Assembly: GCA_963514095.1 (NCBI GenBank)
Contig: OY741264.1
Span: forward strand, 18,977,553-19,041,552
From: Eutrigla gurnardus
Taxonomy: Eukaryota; Chordata; Actinopteri; Perciformes; Triglidae
Direction: 5' to 3'
DNA length: 64,000 bases
Shown here: in pieces, positions 22,711 through 33,000 of the stretch
Layout: every line of letters starts with the position of its first letter
How positions within the stretch are numbered: position 1 is the first letter of the stretch
Made by a program: the position numbers and the translations under genes
Notes under the pieces: model-generated
What the model was told of the DNA's origin: nothing
Database searches by the model: none
The model's input: only the letters and a program-made list of their open reading frames with translations

Positions 22711-22999
22711 GTCACTATGCAGCAAATGGCTGGAATAAACTTCCTGAAGATGTAAGACTTGCCCCAACTCTGACCACTTTTAAAACTAGACTGAAAACTT
22801 TTATGTTCACCATAGCTTTCTGCTAAATCTTTTAATGTCTGCACTGTTTTTAATTATTGCAAATATGTTTTTATTCTCCTTTCTTTCTGTAATGCATTTT
22901 TAAATTTACCTTTATTTTCTTTTAATTCTTCTATTTTTTTTTCACTTTGTTGTATGATGTGAAGCACTTTGAGTCTGCCTTGTGTATGAAATGTGCTAT
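22711..22999 (+). mobile_element. L2-like LINE, part 2 (C-terminus and 3' end)
   Basis: It continues the ORF beyond the MITE (NGWNKLPEDVRLAPTLTTFK type sequence) and then the 3' UTR, ending in AAGCACTTTGAGTCTGCC and GTATGAAATGTGCTAT. This matches the minus-strand copy's end at 15497. Confidence 0.88.
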
Positions 23000-23560
23000 G
23001 CCTAAAGGTTCACTAGTTCTGTTTTGTGAAGATGCTCCGACCATTCAATGACCTTCATAAAAACGTCCTGAATCTCTGTAAACTGTGCAGCTTTGTGCTC
23101 AGTGAGAGGCTGTGGGCATAAATAATAATACAAATAATAATAATTAATCATAATTTATTTAATCATGCAATTAGCTCTCTGTTTGACTCCTGGTGACTGA
23201 GTTGGTGGGAGTCTCTCTGTGCAGTCAGCTGTAGTATGCTGGCCAATTTATCATGCATGTACAGTTAGACTTGCTTAATAAGCCAGACACAGACTTATCT
23301 TTCATTCAGTCCCTCTATAACTACTCATGTCTGCTGTGCATGTGCTCTGCAGTTGATCAGGTTGTGTATAACCTATAAACAACAAAGTCTCATGACAGTT
23401 CATAGCACAACTTTCAGACTAATGTTTTTTCAATTAGTAATAAGTATCCTGCCTGCATCACATTTCTTTACTGTCACTCAGGAAAATATTACAAAACCAA
23501 CGTTTAGGAAAACAATTATGTACAGTTATGTTTGGGGCAAAGAAACCCTCTTAGATAAAA
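23000..23560. other. Intergenic, nothing recognised
   Basis: No exon, terminal repeat or tandem array was supported apart from a short AATAAT-rich patch near 23125. Confidence 0.5.
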
Positions 23561-23845
23561 CCAACGTTAGGTTTAGACAACAAAACCAACATTAGGTTTA
23601 AACAACAAAACCAACGTTAGATATAGGCAACAAACCCAATGTTACGTTGAGACAACAAAACCAATGTTAGGTTTATACAACACAACCAATGTTAGGTTTA
23701 GACAACAAAACCAAGGATAGGTTTATACAACACAACCAACATTAGGTTTAGACAACACACAACCAAACCAGCATTAGGTATACAACACAGCCAACATTAG
23801 GTTTAGAAAACAGACAACCAAACCAATGTTAGGTTTAGACATAAC
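23561..23845. repeat. Minisatellite, about 25 bp unit (ACAACAAAACCAA-CATTAGGTTTAG)
   Basis: About eleven imperfect copies of a unit containing AACCAACGTTAGGTTTAG and ACAACAAA. Unit length varies from roughly 24 to 32 bases. Confidence 0.85.
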
Positions 23846-24763
23846 CCCTTCATGGATGTTGCAGTCACATGGATGCATTTCATTTGTGTGTCCACCATGA
23901 AAGAGCATCCTCATTAACTTTACATTGATGCTGTTTTAGTGGCATGAGACTGGGTTGTTAAATATGTATCCTCACAGTTCAGAGCTGTGTGGCAATATCC
24001 CAGGTAACCTCATCTGCACATCAATATGAATCAGATGATTATCTCATCCAGCCACAGATTAATACCTGGGCTGCAGTGGCAACAAAAGAAAATTAAAGAT
24101 TGGATTTTCTCTTGCTGGCATAGCGCCTGTTTGAGAAAATATGTGACTTTTGGTGATCACAGTTACTGTGTCAGTGAAATAGGAAGCAAAACTGCCGCAT
24201 GGCTATTACTGTCTTTATTTAATCTGGTTTCTAATCTTCTGATTAAAGGGGTAGAAGCGTTTGGGTCCTGTAGGAATCCACAGTTTCCAGGAAAAACATG
24301 TCACAGTCATTTTGTACATCAGTCAGCCTACTTGGAGATTGTAGAAAGATGATTATTGTCATTATAGGTTTTGTACAGAAGCGTACTACAACATGTACCA
24401 TGCAGATTGTAAACAAGCCAATACTAACTGATCCTTGGGATTGAATCAGATCAGAAAAGATGCCTGAGATCAGAGAATTTAAGTGGCAGCTTTCGAGAAT
24501 TACTCCGGTGGCTCGGCTTCACTTCACAATTGCATTAGCATGAGCATAAGCCCTCACTGAAATGGAAAAATGCATGGACAAGATGGACAATAACAGCTGG
24601 TCAAAAAGTGTGTCTGCAGATTCCAACAAACCAAACCAAGAAGGATTGTATTTTTATCGTCCACTTTCATTTTCCAAATGAGTTTGTTTGTTTCCAACCT
24701 GCCTGATTGTCTGACTGCTGTGTTTTGTAATAAAACGTTGTTTTGCCTTTAATTGCACCTTAA

Positions 24764-25463
24764 AGAGAGTGTGTAGGAATGACTCCCATCTAGTGGTGAA
24801 ATTGTATTTTGCATTCAAACGTATAGTGCTCTCTAGCGCATCGCATCGCCTTGCAACTACGGTAGCCGTTATGTACCAAGAAGCTATGACAACATGACAT
24901 CCAATACCACTTCACCAGTATTCTTTCAGGTGATGAGCTTTCAAACAAATGTGTGTGAGCATGTAGAAGTAATTACTCCTCCAGCAAGATAGTGATTTAT
25001 GGTGCCATGTTTTTATTGGTTTATTTTTAATAGCCTTTCATTACTATGCTGTAGCCTATAGCATCAGCTAACAACTAGACACACAACATACACAACGCTC
25101 TCCGGGAGCTCCACGGGGGAACAGCGGTACGTGGGCACACTGTTGTCCAGGAATGGGTGCATCACGGGGGAGTGAAAAAGTCAGTTAAATTCGCTGTCCG
25201 CCCCAGGGGAGAGCCGGTCTGGCGTGCACCCTCTTGCTGATGTGATCTCCTTTCACTCACACTGGCTCTGAACAAAATTGCTTTTAGGCGTCTTCGTCTT
25301 CAAAATGGCGGAACGACATGGAAGCCTCCTGAGGACTTACCCATCTAATGTAAATACAAGAAATTCTTCGCTTATGAGGGTAATTATACACTTATGAGGA
25401 CCTATTTATGAATGAAGATATTGATTTTAGGTAATAAATTACTTACAATGTTACAAACTCCCT
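24764..25463. mobile_element. TTAA-flanked non-autonomous DNA transposon, 700 bp
   Basis: TTAA occurs at 24760-24763 and 25464-25467. The ends AGAGAGTGTGTAGGAATG and CAATGTTACAAACTCCCT are imperfect inverted repeats (AGRGAGTKTGTA). No transposase is present. The target and end type are like the 2.8 kb element at 2949-5762, but the sequences differ. Confidence 0.7.
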
Positions 25464-25545
25464 TTAAACGCCCCACACTTCACTATCGAGTTACTGAAAA
25501 TCACTAGCATACTGTTTATATGGTATTGTTTATTCTATTGAAAAC

Positions 25546-25737
25546 ATGACTGCCAAAGTTAAAAAACCTAAACACAAAAGAATCACTACATTTGTATCGA
25601 TCCCTGATGAGTTAACGAAGCAAGCCGGACGTGACCTTCAGCGCGTCCTGGAAGGAAACAGCAACACGCTGAAAGGGAAGAACGGACTTCAGCAATTTGT
25701 CAGGAAGATCATTACGTGGATATTTAGGGATTTATAA
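25546..25737 (+). CDS. Unrecognised 63-residue open frame
   Basis: The frame starts with ATG and reads TAKVKKPKHKRITTFVSIPD, then ends ...QQFVRKIITWIFRDL before TAA. It is basic and possibly helical at the C-terminus, without an obvious domain. Composition looks more protein-like than most frames nearby. It sits 80 bases right of a TTAA element and 97 bases left of a (GAA)n tract. It could be a fragment of an unrecognised transposon or chance. Confidence 0.2.
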   Translation: MTAKVKKPKHKRITTFVSIPDELTKQAGRDLQRVLEGNSNTLKGKNGLQQFVRKIITWIFRDL

Positions 25738-25833
25738 GTAGTAAGTGTGTGTTTTACACTACTCAAGTCTTTCATATGGGACACTTTGTACCTTCAGTGC
25801 AGTGACTGTTTGACTTTTTGTTGCTGTTAGATG

Positions 25834-25893
25834 AGAAGAAGAAGAAGAAGAAGAAGAAGAAGAAGAAGAAGAAGAAGAAGAAGAAGAAGAAGA
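25834..25893. repeat. (GAA)20 microsatellite
   Basis: An uninterrupted run of about twenty GAA triplets. Confidence 0.97.
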
Positions 25894-27057
25894 GAGGAGC
25901 AGTCGTGACGAACACATCCGCTGGAGTGGAAGTGAAGGGGAAAGTGATTACAGGGCTGTTCAAATGTATTCCCATTGATGCATTGTGAGTGGGATTGTGT
26001 CATGAGGGGGCTCACGTGTTTTCTTCTCCTGACTTGGCAGTGAAAACTGGTTCAGTGTTTCTGGCTCGCAGTCAAGAATGCAGCCTCAGAGGAATACACT
26101 ACATGTTCATCACTTCGTTAATCATGAAAAACTGAACAGGTAAAAATAATGAATCATTGTAACAGTCAAGCCGCATAGAGATGCGAAGTCCCGCCCCTTC
26201 CAGAAAAAAACATGAATTGTACCATGAATTACATATATGATGTTTGTAAATTTAAAATGTAATTTATTTTAAATCAAACCAAGCCATGTAACTGCAACAA
26301 TGAATTGAGAAGAAGCAATTAACGTATGGGCCACTTGGTGGAGATGGATCAATGGATGGACTCCTGGATGTTGAATATGCTTTTTCCTCATCAGGCTACA
26401 GTATTTACAGAGATGTATTACCAGAGAAGGATGTGCCAGTGTGCAAGCCTATAGAAGGGGGATTTGTTTGGTTTTACAATAACCATTTTGATCTGAACAA
26501 TGAATAACATTGATATATTAAAATGACATGCTAGCGCCACAGAAACAATTTAGGTCTAGGCAACAAAACTTCTTTGATAGGTGTTGGGGAACTAGCAGGA
26601 GCAGATTCAGTTATTAATAGATAATTATTTATATCAATAGAATTATTGATATTTATAGGATTTCTATATGATGTCCCCATGCACCTGACCCACTTGTCTT
26701 TTCAGCTGTTCCTTTACAAGTTTCTTTAGTCTGACCTTATTTCCGGAATTAACCATGAGTTGGTTGAACTCAGCAGCACTTGGAAACCTGTCTTCGGGCT
26801 TGGGAAAAACATTTGGGCCTTTTGGATGTTTTGCTGCATGACGATCATGCTCATCATCCTTGATGCTGAAAGGAAGGTCATAGCACAGATTTCAGGTGCA
26901 TGGGGACATATACTGCGAGGGAGAAACATCAACCAACCTGAGCACTGGCGTGGCTAATGGGGACTAAGTCTTCAGACTTCCAGAAGCAGATACAATGCTG
27001 CTGTCTGCCTATGCAAAGGTGAGCGCCAGTAAGTACACTGGACCTGTTGTTCTAGAC

Positions 27058-27271
27058 CAGGGGTGCCCAACTCCGGTCCTGGAGAGCCCCTGTCCTGCAT
27101 TTTTTAGGTGTCTCCCTGCTCTTAAACACCTGATTCTAATGATGTGCTCGTTATCAAGCAACTAAAGCTTGTCACAGGTTTGAAAATCGTTTGAATCAGG
27201 TGTGTTAGAGTAGGGAGAAACCTAAAACATGCAGGACAGGGGCTCTCCAGGACCGGGGTTGGGCACCCCTG
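27058..27271. mobile_element. 214 bp palindromic hAT MITE
   Basis: The ends are CAGGGGTGCCCAACTCCGG and its near-complement ending in GGGCACCCCTG. The two halves are nearly complementary throughout, so a transcript would fold into a hairpin. The 8 bp TSD TTCTAGAC is exact at 27050-27057 and 27272-27279. An 8 bp TSD plus a CAGGGG terminus fits hAT. The same family is nested at 30408-30843. Confidence 0.93.
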
Positions 27272-27299
27272 TTCTAGACTGACAGACACAGATGTGTAT

Positions 27300-27900
27300 G
27301 TCCAAGCAGCTTAGGTCTCACAGCAAGTCAGAGGTGATCTGCTGATTAAACGCAAGCATGCGTTAATCAACTGCCGTGCTATACTCTCGGAAGAGGTTGC
27401 AAATATCATCATACCTCTCCATGTGATCACTGGCAGTGACCACACCTCAGGGTTCTATGGGCATGGGAAGAAGAAGGTGTTGAGAAGGTGAAGATCAATT
27501 CTTAGGCAAGAGAGCTCCTGGGATGAGTGGGCGAGAGTCTGGAATTAAAACATGGAGTCAGAGTGGATATGAAGGCATTTGTCCTCTCCATCATTTATGC
27601 TGAGTGCAGATGTGAGCTGCGGGCAGGCCAGAGTTTCCTAATGACTGAAACTGAAGAATAAGAGTACAATCTGTCTCCCACCTGATGATGACTCTTTGAA
27701 TCTTCATATGGAAAGGTCAAACTACCTTACATATTGCCAGCTCCATTACAACCTACAAGAGCATCCTTCTCCCATTGGTCACAGCTGGGAACTAGCCGTC
27801 AAACCCTGCCCCCCTTGCCCCAGCAGCTGAGGTGCTGAGGTGTGCCTCATGACTGCTCAGATGAGAGTAGCAGTGATGATGAGAGGAGTCAGTGTGGAGA
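27300..27900 (+). pseudogene. Remnant of a transposon-associated protein with a TGCD..S-type motif
   Basis: Frames in this stretch read LIKRKHALINCRAILSEEV, then LHVITGSDHTSGFYGHGKK (about 27415-27470). Further on come NYLTYCQLHYNLQEHP and SPIGHSWELAVKPCPPC (about 27720-27820). I recognise the combination of 'TGCDxxSxFxGxGK' followed by 'YQxxIWxxxL...PSPxGxGW' from repeated uncharacterised proteins of fish transposons. Here the Cys of TGCD is Ser, and several stops and frame changes break it. Function unknown; which element type it belongs to is not clear from this window. Confidence 0.4.
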
Positions 27901-29216
27901 TTCAACAGATTCAGATGGAGTCTTTTTAGTTCAATTCAATAAATAAATAATAAAAAAATGTAATGTTATGTCAATAAACAACTCCAAGCTAAAGAATCTT
28001 CTCTGTCTCCCTGCTTTCATTGGTTCCACCCCAGACATCTGATGACCTATGTGTATGTTGTAATTTTACTGTCCAGAAATGAACTCAGTATGAGCAGACC
28101 CTTCATTTGAGCCTAATATTAAGGCTCTATGACGAATTTGAAAAATGTACATTTAAAGAGCCAAAAGTGGCAGCCATCTTGAATTTGAAGGTCAAAAATA
28201 GGTCAAATCAATACATCTACATCATTTGTGAATATTTTGACCCAAATAGTCTCAGAAACCATGTATTATGCAGCACTGTGGGCAAAACCATTAAAAAGTT
28301 CATTTCCAGCTTGGCTGACAGCAGCCATTTTGGATATAGGGCTCTCCCAAAATTTCCCCACATTTTTTTGAGGGGCACCCCGGCTCATTTTTTCATTTAA
28401 ACGTATAGGTTCAGTGAGAAACGAACCTTTGCTCTCCACGGTCACTGAACCTTTATAGATGAAACAACTATAATGAAAGTATCGCGCTGGTCAGTGGCGT
28501 GCATTAATGTTCCCTGAATGGGAGAAATATGTTCCTCCACCAGGAGAGGATCACATCAACCATTCATGACAGGTATCAGCACAATCCCACTGAAGTCGGC
28601 TAACTGCGTACACTAACACCAATGGGTTCCATGCAAAGAGGTTTTCAGCTGGGAAGAATGTTTTTCTGCCAATGTGTTTCGTATTTACCAATGACCAGAA
28701 CCACATCCTTTTCAGGAGGTGAATGCTGTGTATTTCTTTTCCTGTCATGTGAAATCATGTTGAAATCGTGGTGGAGAGGAGACAAATGTGTAGAGCCCAG
28801 CAGGCAGTGTAAAGATACTCGTGTCCCAAAAGAATGGGAGCTTTTTCGCCTGCCGATCAAATGCATTCTCCCAGATCACACACGTGTGAGCAAAGGCAAC
28901 AGGCACTTATGTGAGGCATTCATTCATGTAACCCATATGAAATATAGGGCTATTAAACCCTTAATTGTCATTTAGAGATGCAGTTACTTATTTTCTCCAG
29001 GAGAGTGCGCAAGGCAGGATTTGATTGTTATAGCAGAAAGAGGTACCTGAGAACCCTACTTTTGTAGTGGGGGGGGGTCACTTTTAATCGCAGCACCGAC
29101 AAGAGCAGACAGCGTGGCTGTGTCCAAAATCATTCCCTCCCCCCTACATAGGGGAGTTCAATGTTGACCACTATATAGTGGACTCATCGGCAAAATGACA
29201 AAACACTTTCGGACAC
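27901..29216. other. Intergenic, mostly unrecognised; right end resembles another DNA repeat
   Basis: The open frame at 28107-28400 is not recognised and includes a CAGCCATCTTGAATTTGAAG stretch seen in repeats. At about 29115-29216 the sequence (TCCAAAATCATTCCCTC, CACTATATAGTGGACT, AAAACACTTTCGGACAC) looks like a common fish DNA repeat, into which the 29219-33209 element appears to have inserted. Confidence 0.4.
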
Positions 29217-29237
29217 TACACTCTTAAATAAGGGTAA

Positions 29238-29420
29238 AACCCTTTCCCAAAGAAAGGGTTTTACAAGGGTTCTTGGTAACACTAATGGTTCCAGTAAGAA
29301 CCATTTTGATCCAGAGAACCCTTTAAAACCACTTTCCTGAATAAAGGGTTTTAAAAGGGTTCTTGGTAACACTAAGGGCTCCAGTAAGAACTATTTTGAT
29401 CCAGAGAACCGTTTTTGGAA
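29238..29420. repeat. Two copies of a 90 bp repeat at the left end of the composite
   Basis: The block AAAGGGTTTTACAAGGGTTC...CAGAGAACC starts at 29253 and again at 29343. It is rich in the pair GGGTTCT / AGAACC, like the 56 bp minisatellite at the right end. Confidence 0.75.
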
Positions 29421-29631
29421 GAAAGAGTTCTTCAGGGATTGTTGAAAGCATGGGTATAAGATCCTTTGTCACCAGGGACATACTTCCTGATAACACTTAC
29501 CAATAATGGCACAAAATACAATTCCTTGTGACTACTGATACAAATACTTTTCATATCCATTTTTTTTTGTTTTGTTTATTTGTTTTTTTTCTTCTTCTCC
29601 AGATCCTGTTGATCAAACTGTAACATAATTG

Positions 29632-29690
29632 CCCATCTTGGGATTTGAAGTCACTGGCAGTAGTGACTGAGCTAACCAGCTAGCTGTGTT
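29632..29690 (-). other. tRNA-like sequence 1 in the composite
   Basis: The minus strand has TGGTTAGCTCAGTCAC (A-box-like) and ACTTCAAATCCC (B-box-like) at shortened spacing. Part of the anticodon region is missing. Degenerate. Confidence 0.3.
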
Positions 29691-29856
29691 GAGTCATCAG
29701 GTCCACCATACTAGTCTATTACCTTACACCTTCTGATCAGACATACAAATAATGGCCTATAACTGAAATGTTCTGTTACCAATTTATTTTCACAACCATA
29801 AATTATAAGAAAGCAAGACCTTCATCAGCAAATCTTGTTGACCCAGGCAAAGATTA

Positions 29857-29928
29857 GCTGTGACGGGGATTTTAACCCCCACCCTCCAAATCTAAGTCTG
29901 TACCATTACCCACTGAGCTATCCAGCAG
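29857..29928 (-). other. tRNA-like sequence 2 in the composite (about 72 nt)
   Basis: The minus strand reads GCTGGATAGCTCAGTGGG at its start (A box) and GGGGGTTAAAATCCCC near its end, a T arm with four or five pairs. GCTG at the 5' end can pair with CAGC at the 3' end, and the total length is that of a tRNA. The anticodon stem is weak (CAGA/TTTG), so it is probably not a functional tRNA. Confidence 0.4.
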
Positions 29929-29956
29929 AATGTGTAGAGTAGGCACTCCTCTGACT

Positions 29957-30026
29957 CGACAATTAGCTCAGTTGGCTGGGAGCTGATTCTTGGTGCCAGA
30001 CGATGTGGGTTCAAGCCCCAGCAAGG
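29957..30026 (+). other. tRNA-like sequence 3 in the composite
   Basis: The D arm is canonical: TA then GCTC-AGTTGGCTGG-GAGC with four pairs. The T arm TGGG-TTCAAGC-CCCA has four pairs and a seven-base loop. The anticodon and acceptor stems do not pair. It faces away from sequence 2, about 30 bases apart. Confidence 0.45.
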
Positions 30027-30187
30027 GTGATAATGGTAATGCATCAAAATACCTGGTAGTCTTTGTGAAACAAATCTACACACATTTTACCTCAAAAACA
30101 GATTTTTTTTTTTTACAGTGGTTTCAAATCTGCCTGCACGACAGTGAATGGCTTACTCAATTTGTGAAGCCACAGTTGAGTTGCCAC

Positions 30188-30258
30188 TTGTCAATTAGCT
30201 CAGTGCAATAGACAATGGTCTTTGGTTCCAAAAATTGTGGATTTCAGCCTCAACTGGT
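30188..30258 (+). other. tRNA-like sequence 4 in the composite
   Basis: CAATTAGCTCAGTGCAATAG resembles the start of sequence 3 (shared CAATTAGCTCAGT), followed by GGATTTCAGCC at the B-box position. It lies about 230 bases right of sequence 3 in the same orientation, suggesting an old duplication. Confidence 0.35.
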
Positions 30259-30407
30259 CCAAAATGAACATTATAATGTCAACTGTCTTCCTATTCTCCT
30301 GTTTGTTGCTCAGAATTGCCTAAATTTGTCAAAAATAGCCCGGACCCGACCCATCGCTGCCAGCAGCTATAATTGTGTTTATTTTTTAAAGTTTAGTTAC
30401 ACTACTC

Positions 30408-30843
30408 CAGGGGTGCCCAACCCCAGTCCTGAAAAGCCCCTATCCTGCATGTTTTAGGTTTCTCCCTGCTCTAACACACCTGATTCAAACGATTTTCAAA
30501 CCTGTGACAAGCTTCAGTTCAGGGGTGCCCAACCCCGGTCCTGGAGAGCCCCTGTCCTGCATGTTTTAGGTTTCTCCCTACTCTAACACACCTGATTCAA
30601 ACGATTTTCAAACCTGTGACAAGCTTTAGTTGCTTGATAACGAGCACATCATTAGAATCAGGTGTTTAAGAGCAGGGAGAAACCTAAAAAATGCAGGACA
30701 GGGGCTCTCCAGGACCGGAGTTGGGCACCCCTGCTTCAGTTGCTTGATAATGAGCACGTCATTAGAATCAGGTGTGTAAGAGCAGGGAGAAACCTAAAAC
30801 ATGCAGGACAGGGGCTCTCCAGGACCGGAGTTGGGCACCCCTG
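30408..30843. mobile_element. hAT MITE, outer copy (holds an inner copy of itself)
   Basis: It has CAGGGGTGCCC/GGGCACCCCTG ends and an exact 8 bp TSD CACTACTC at 30400-30407 and 30844-30851. Without the inner insertion and one inner TSD it is 214 bases, the same size as the copy at 27058-27271. Confidence 0.92.
30520..30733. mobile_element. hAT MITE, inner copy
   Basis: 214 bases, inserted in the outer MITE with an exact 8 bp TSD CTTCAGTT at 30512-30519 and 30734-30741. Its left half (GGTCCTGGAGAGCCCC) is less diverged than that of the outer copy, consistent with being younger. Confidence 0.93.
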
Positions 30844-31036
30844 CACTACTCCCTTCTTCAGGGGGAAATGAACCCTGGTTCCCTGCAGCAAGGATATAAC
30901 CCCTCTTTCTGGGGCATCTAAGTGAGCTATACTACTCACTGGACAAAGGCTTTTGAAAGTTTGTTACAGGTCACAAGATCTAGAGATACAGTTTGAGGGT
31001 GTGAGTTCAAGGCCTGGTTGATGCAGAGTGACCATG

Positions 31037-31389
31037 CATCCATCCATTGTCTACCGCTTATCCTGTATTCAGGGTCGCGGGGGGGCTGGAGCCAATCCCA
31101 GCTGTCATTGGGCGATGGTACACCCTGGACAGGTCGCCAGTCCATCGCAGGGCCAACATATAGAGACAAACAACCATTCACTCTCACATTCACACCTTTA
31201 GATTTAGATTCATCAATTAACCTATCCCCATCCTGCATGTCTTTGGACTGTGGGAGGAAGCCGGAAAACCCGGGAGAACATGCAAACTCCACACAGAAGG
31301 AGCCTGAACTCGAACCCGACCCGGGAATCGAACCCAGGACCCTCTTGCTGTGAGGCGACAGTGCTACCCACTACACCACCGTGCAGCCC
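31037..31389 (-). mobile_element. tRNA-derived SINE with (GGAT)n tail, copy 2
   Basis: Same family as 11282-11669, reversed: the CATCCATCC tail is on the left and the tRNA-like head on the right (CCACCGTGCAGCC). The 14 bp TSD GCAGAGTGACCATG is exact at 31023-31036 and 31390-31403. It lies inside the 29219-33209 composite. Confidence 0.9.
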
Positions 31390-31799
31390 GCAGAGTGACC
31401 ATGTTAATGACAATTTTACTCATGTATTTGTCTCCTCCTCATACTTTTCCATGATCGGCCTCATCCCATGGCTGCTGTACCCTGCTGACTGGCTTAGTCA
31501 AGTTGTGAAGCTGCACATAAGTTCAGTGATAAAGGAAGGTCTTTGACGTCAGAGGCCAAGCCTTAACTGATGCAAAAATCATATTGTAACACTGACTTTG
31601 GGGCTACCGCATCAGGGTTTGTTGATGCCAGGAATTGAACATTAATCTCCCAGGGGAAAGGGCAAGGTTTGGTGTGTTGGGCCTGGGAGCTGGCCCCATG
31701 GTGGCTGTCATGTGAGAGTAAAGATCTGGTTGCCCCATGGATTGCACCATATGGTCTGGTCTTCCCCATCTACAAACCAGGTGTGACATACCAATAGTG

Positions 31800-32490
31800 A
31801 TTACTGTGAACAGAACAGAACAAAGAAGAACAGAAGAAACTTCAGAGAATCAAGGTGAGCTAAATATAATATCTTATTTCGGCATGCTCGAACCTAGCTA
31901 GGACTTTTATGGTGAAAGTTGGACTAAGCATTTGTTTCTTGTTATGTTTTGTTCGTTTGCTTGTTTGTTTGTTTTCTTGTAGAAATGACTTACACAGCTT
32001 GGACGAAAGCCGAAGTGTGCCATTGGCTTGAAAAAGAGGGTTTTGCTGAGATTTCCATTATTGTTACAATACGTAACATTTTGAGTACTTGTTACATAAC
32101 ACTGAAAAGTATTTCAACATTATTTAAATCAATGTGAAAACTTTGTGGGGGTTTCCTCACTTCCTCATGATTATGTTCCACTGTCACAATTAGTACGTAC
32201 AGTATGTACTCTGATTCCTTACAATGGATCATGCATTATTTTATTGTTTGTAGATAGCTTACAATAAGGCGCAGTAAATGCAATAAGTCACCTTGGATTG
32301 ATGGAACTAAAACTCTTTTTTGTCTCCCCTTTCTGCCATGTCACTGTTGCTGACAAATTCACCGACTGAGGACAGCATGATGTGTCTGGCCTGTCATGTT
32401 GCTGATTCCACTGGACCTATGCTGACTTTTGACCTGTTCTCCACTGGTACCTACCCTGGACCATCTTTAAATAAATGTTTTTCTCATTAA
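31800..32490 (+). pseudogene. SAM-domain (SAMD3-like) gene fragment with 5' exon and poly(A) signal
   Basis: A purine-rich stretch (about 31808-31855) ends at a strong donor ATCAAG/GTGAGC. The acceptor TTTTCTTGTAG follows at 31982, and ATG lies at 31985. The frame begins TYTAWTKAEVCHWLEKEGFAEI, matching the first helices of a sterile alpha motif domain. The opening closely resembles multi-copy fish proteins annotated as SAMD3-like (recall). The similarity fades after about residue 28 and the frame stops at 32135-32137. A poly(A) signal AATAAA lies near 32471. It looks like the two ends of a gene with the middle deleted. SAM domains mediate protein-protein contacts; any role here is unknown. 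Confidence 0.45.
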
Positions 32491-32639
32491 AATGTTTTGA
32501 ATGTTTGTTCAATGTCAACATGATATATTACCACAATATAATGTGAACTAAACTGATCTGTAGAATACAATATGGTTCTTTATAGAACCCTCAGAAGATA
32601 AGACGGTTATTTGTGAAAACCTTTGAAAAGGGATGTTTT

Positions 32640-33000
32640 TAGAACCCCCTGTGTGAGGTCTAGATGAAACCCTTGAAACATGAAAGGGTTCTTAGTGGAA
32701 CTACCTGTGTGGGTTCTAGACGTAACCCTTGAAAAATGAAAGGGTTCTTAGTGGAACTCCCTGTGTGGGTTCTAGATGAAACTCTTGAAATATGAAAGGG
32801 TTCTTAGTGGAACTCCCCGTGTGGGTTCAAGATGAAACTCTTGAAATATGAAAGGGTTCTTAGTGGAATTCCCTGTGTGGGTTCTAGATGAAACTCTTGA
32901 AATATGAAAGGGTTCTTAGTGGAACTCCCTGTGTGGGTTCTAGATGAAACCCTTGAAATATGAAAGGGTTCTTAGTGGAACTCCCTGCATGAGTTCTTTG
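32640..33000. repeat. 56 bp minisatellite (AAAGGGTTCTTAGTGGAACT unit), about six copies
   Basis: The phrase TGAAAGGGTT starts at 32681, 32737, 32793, 32849, 32905 and 32961, an exact 56-base spacing. Related GGGTTCT/AGAACC sequence continues to 33180. It lies at the right end of the composite. Confidence 0.95.

Noticed and set aside
22434..22844. Open frames within the GGGCCC-ended MITE copies (also 14-278, 685-1066, 41827-42224, 45452-45837, 46236-46724)
   Set aside because: They recur only because the MITE recurs. They overlap on both strands, and GC-rich composition explains the lack of stops.
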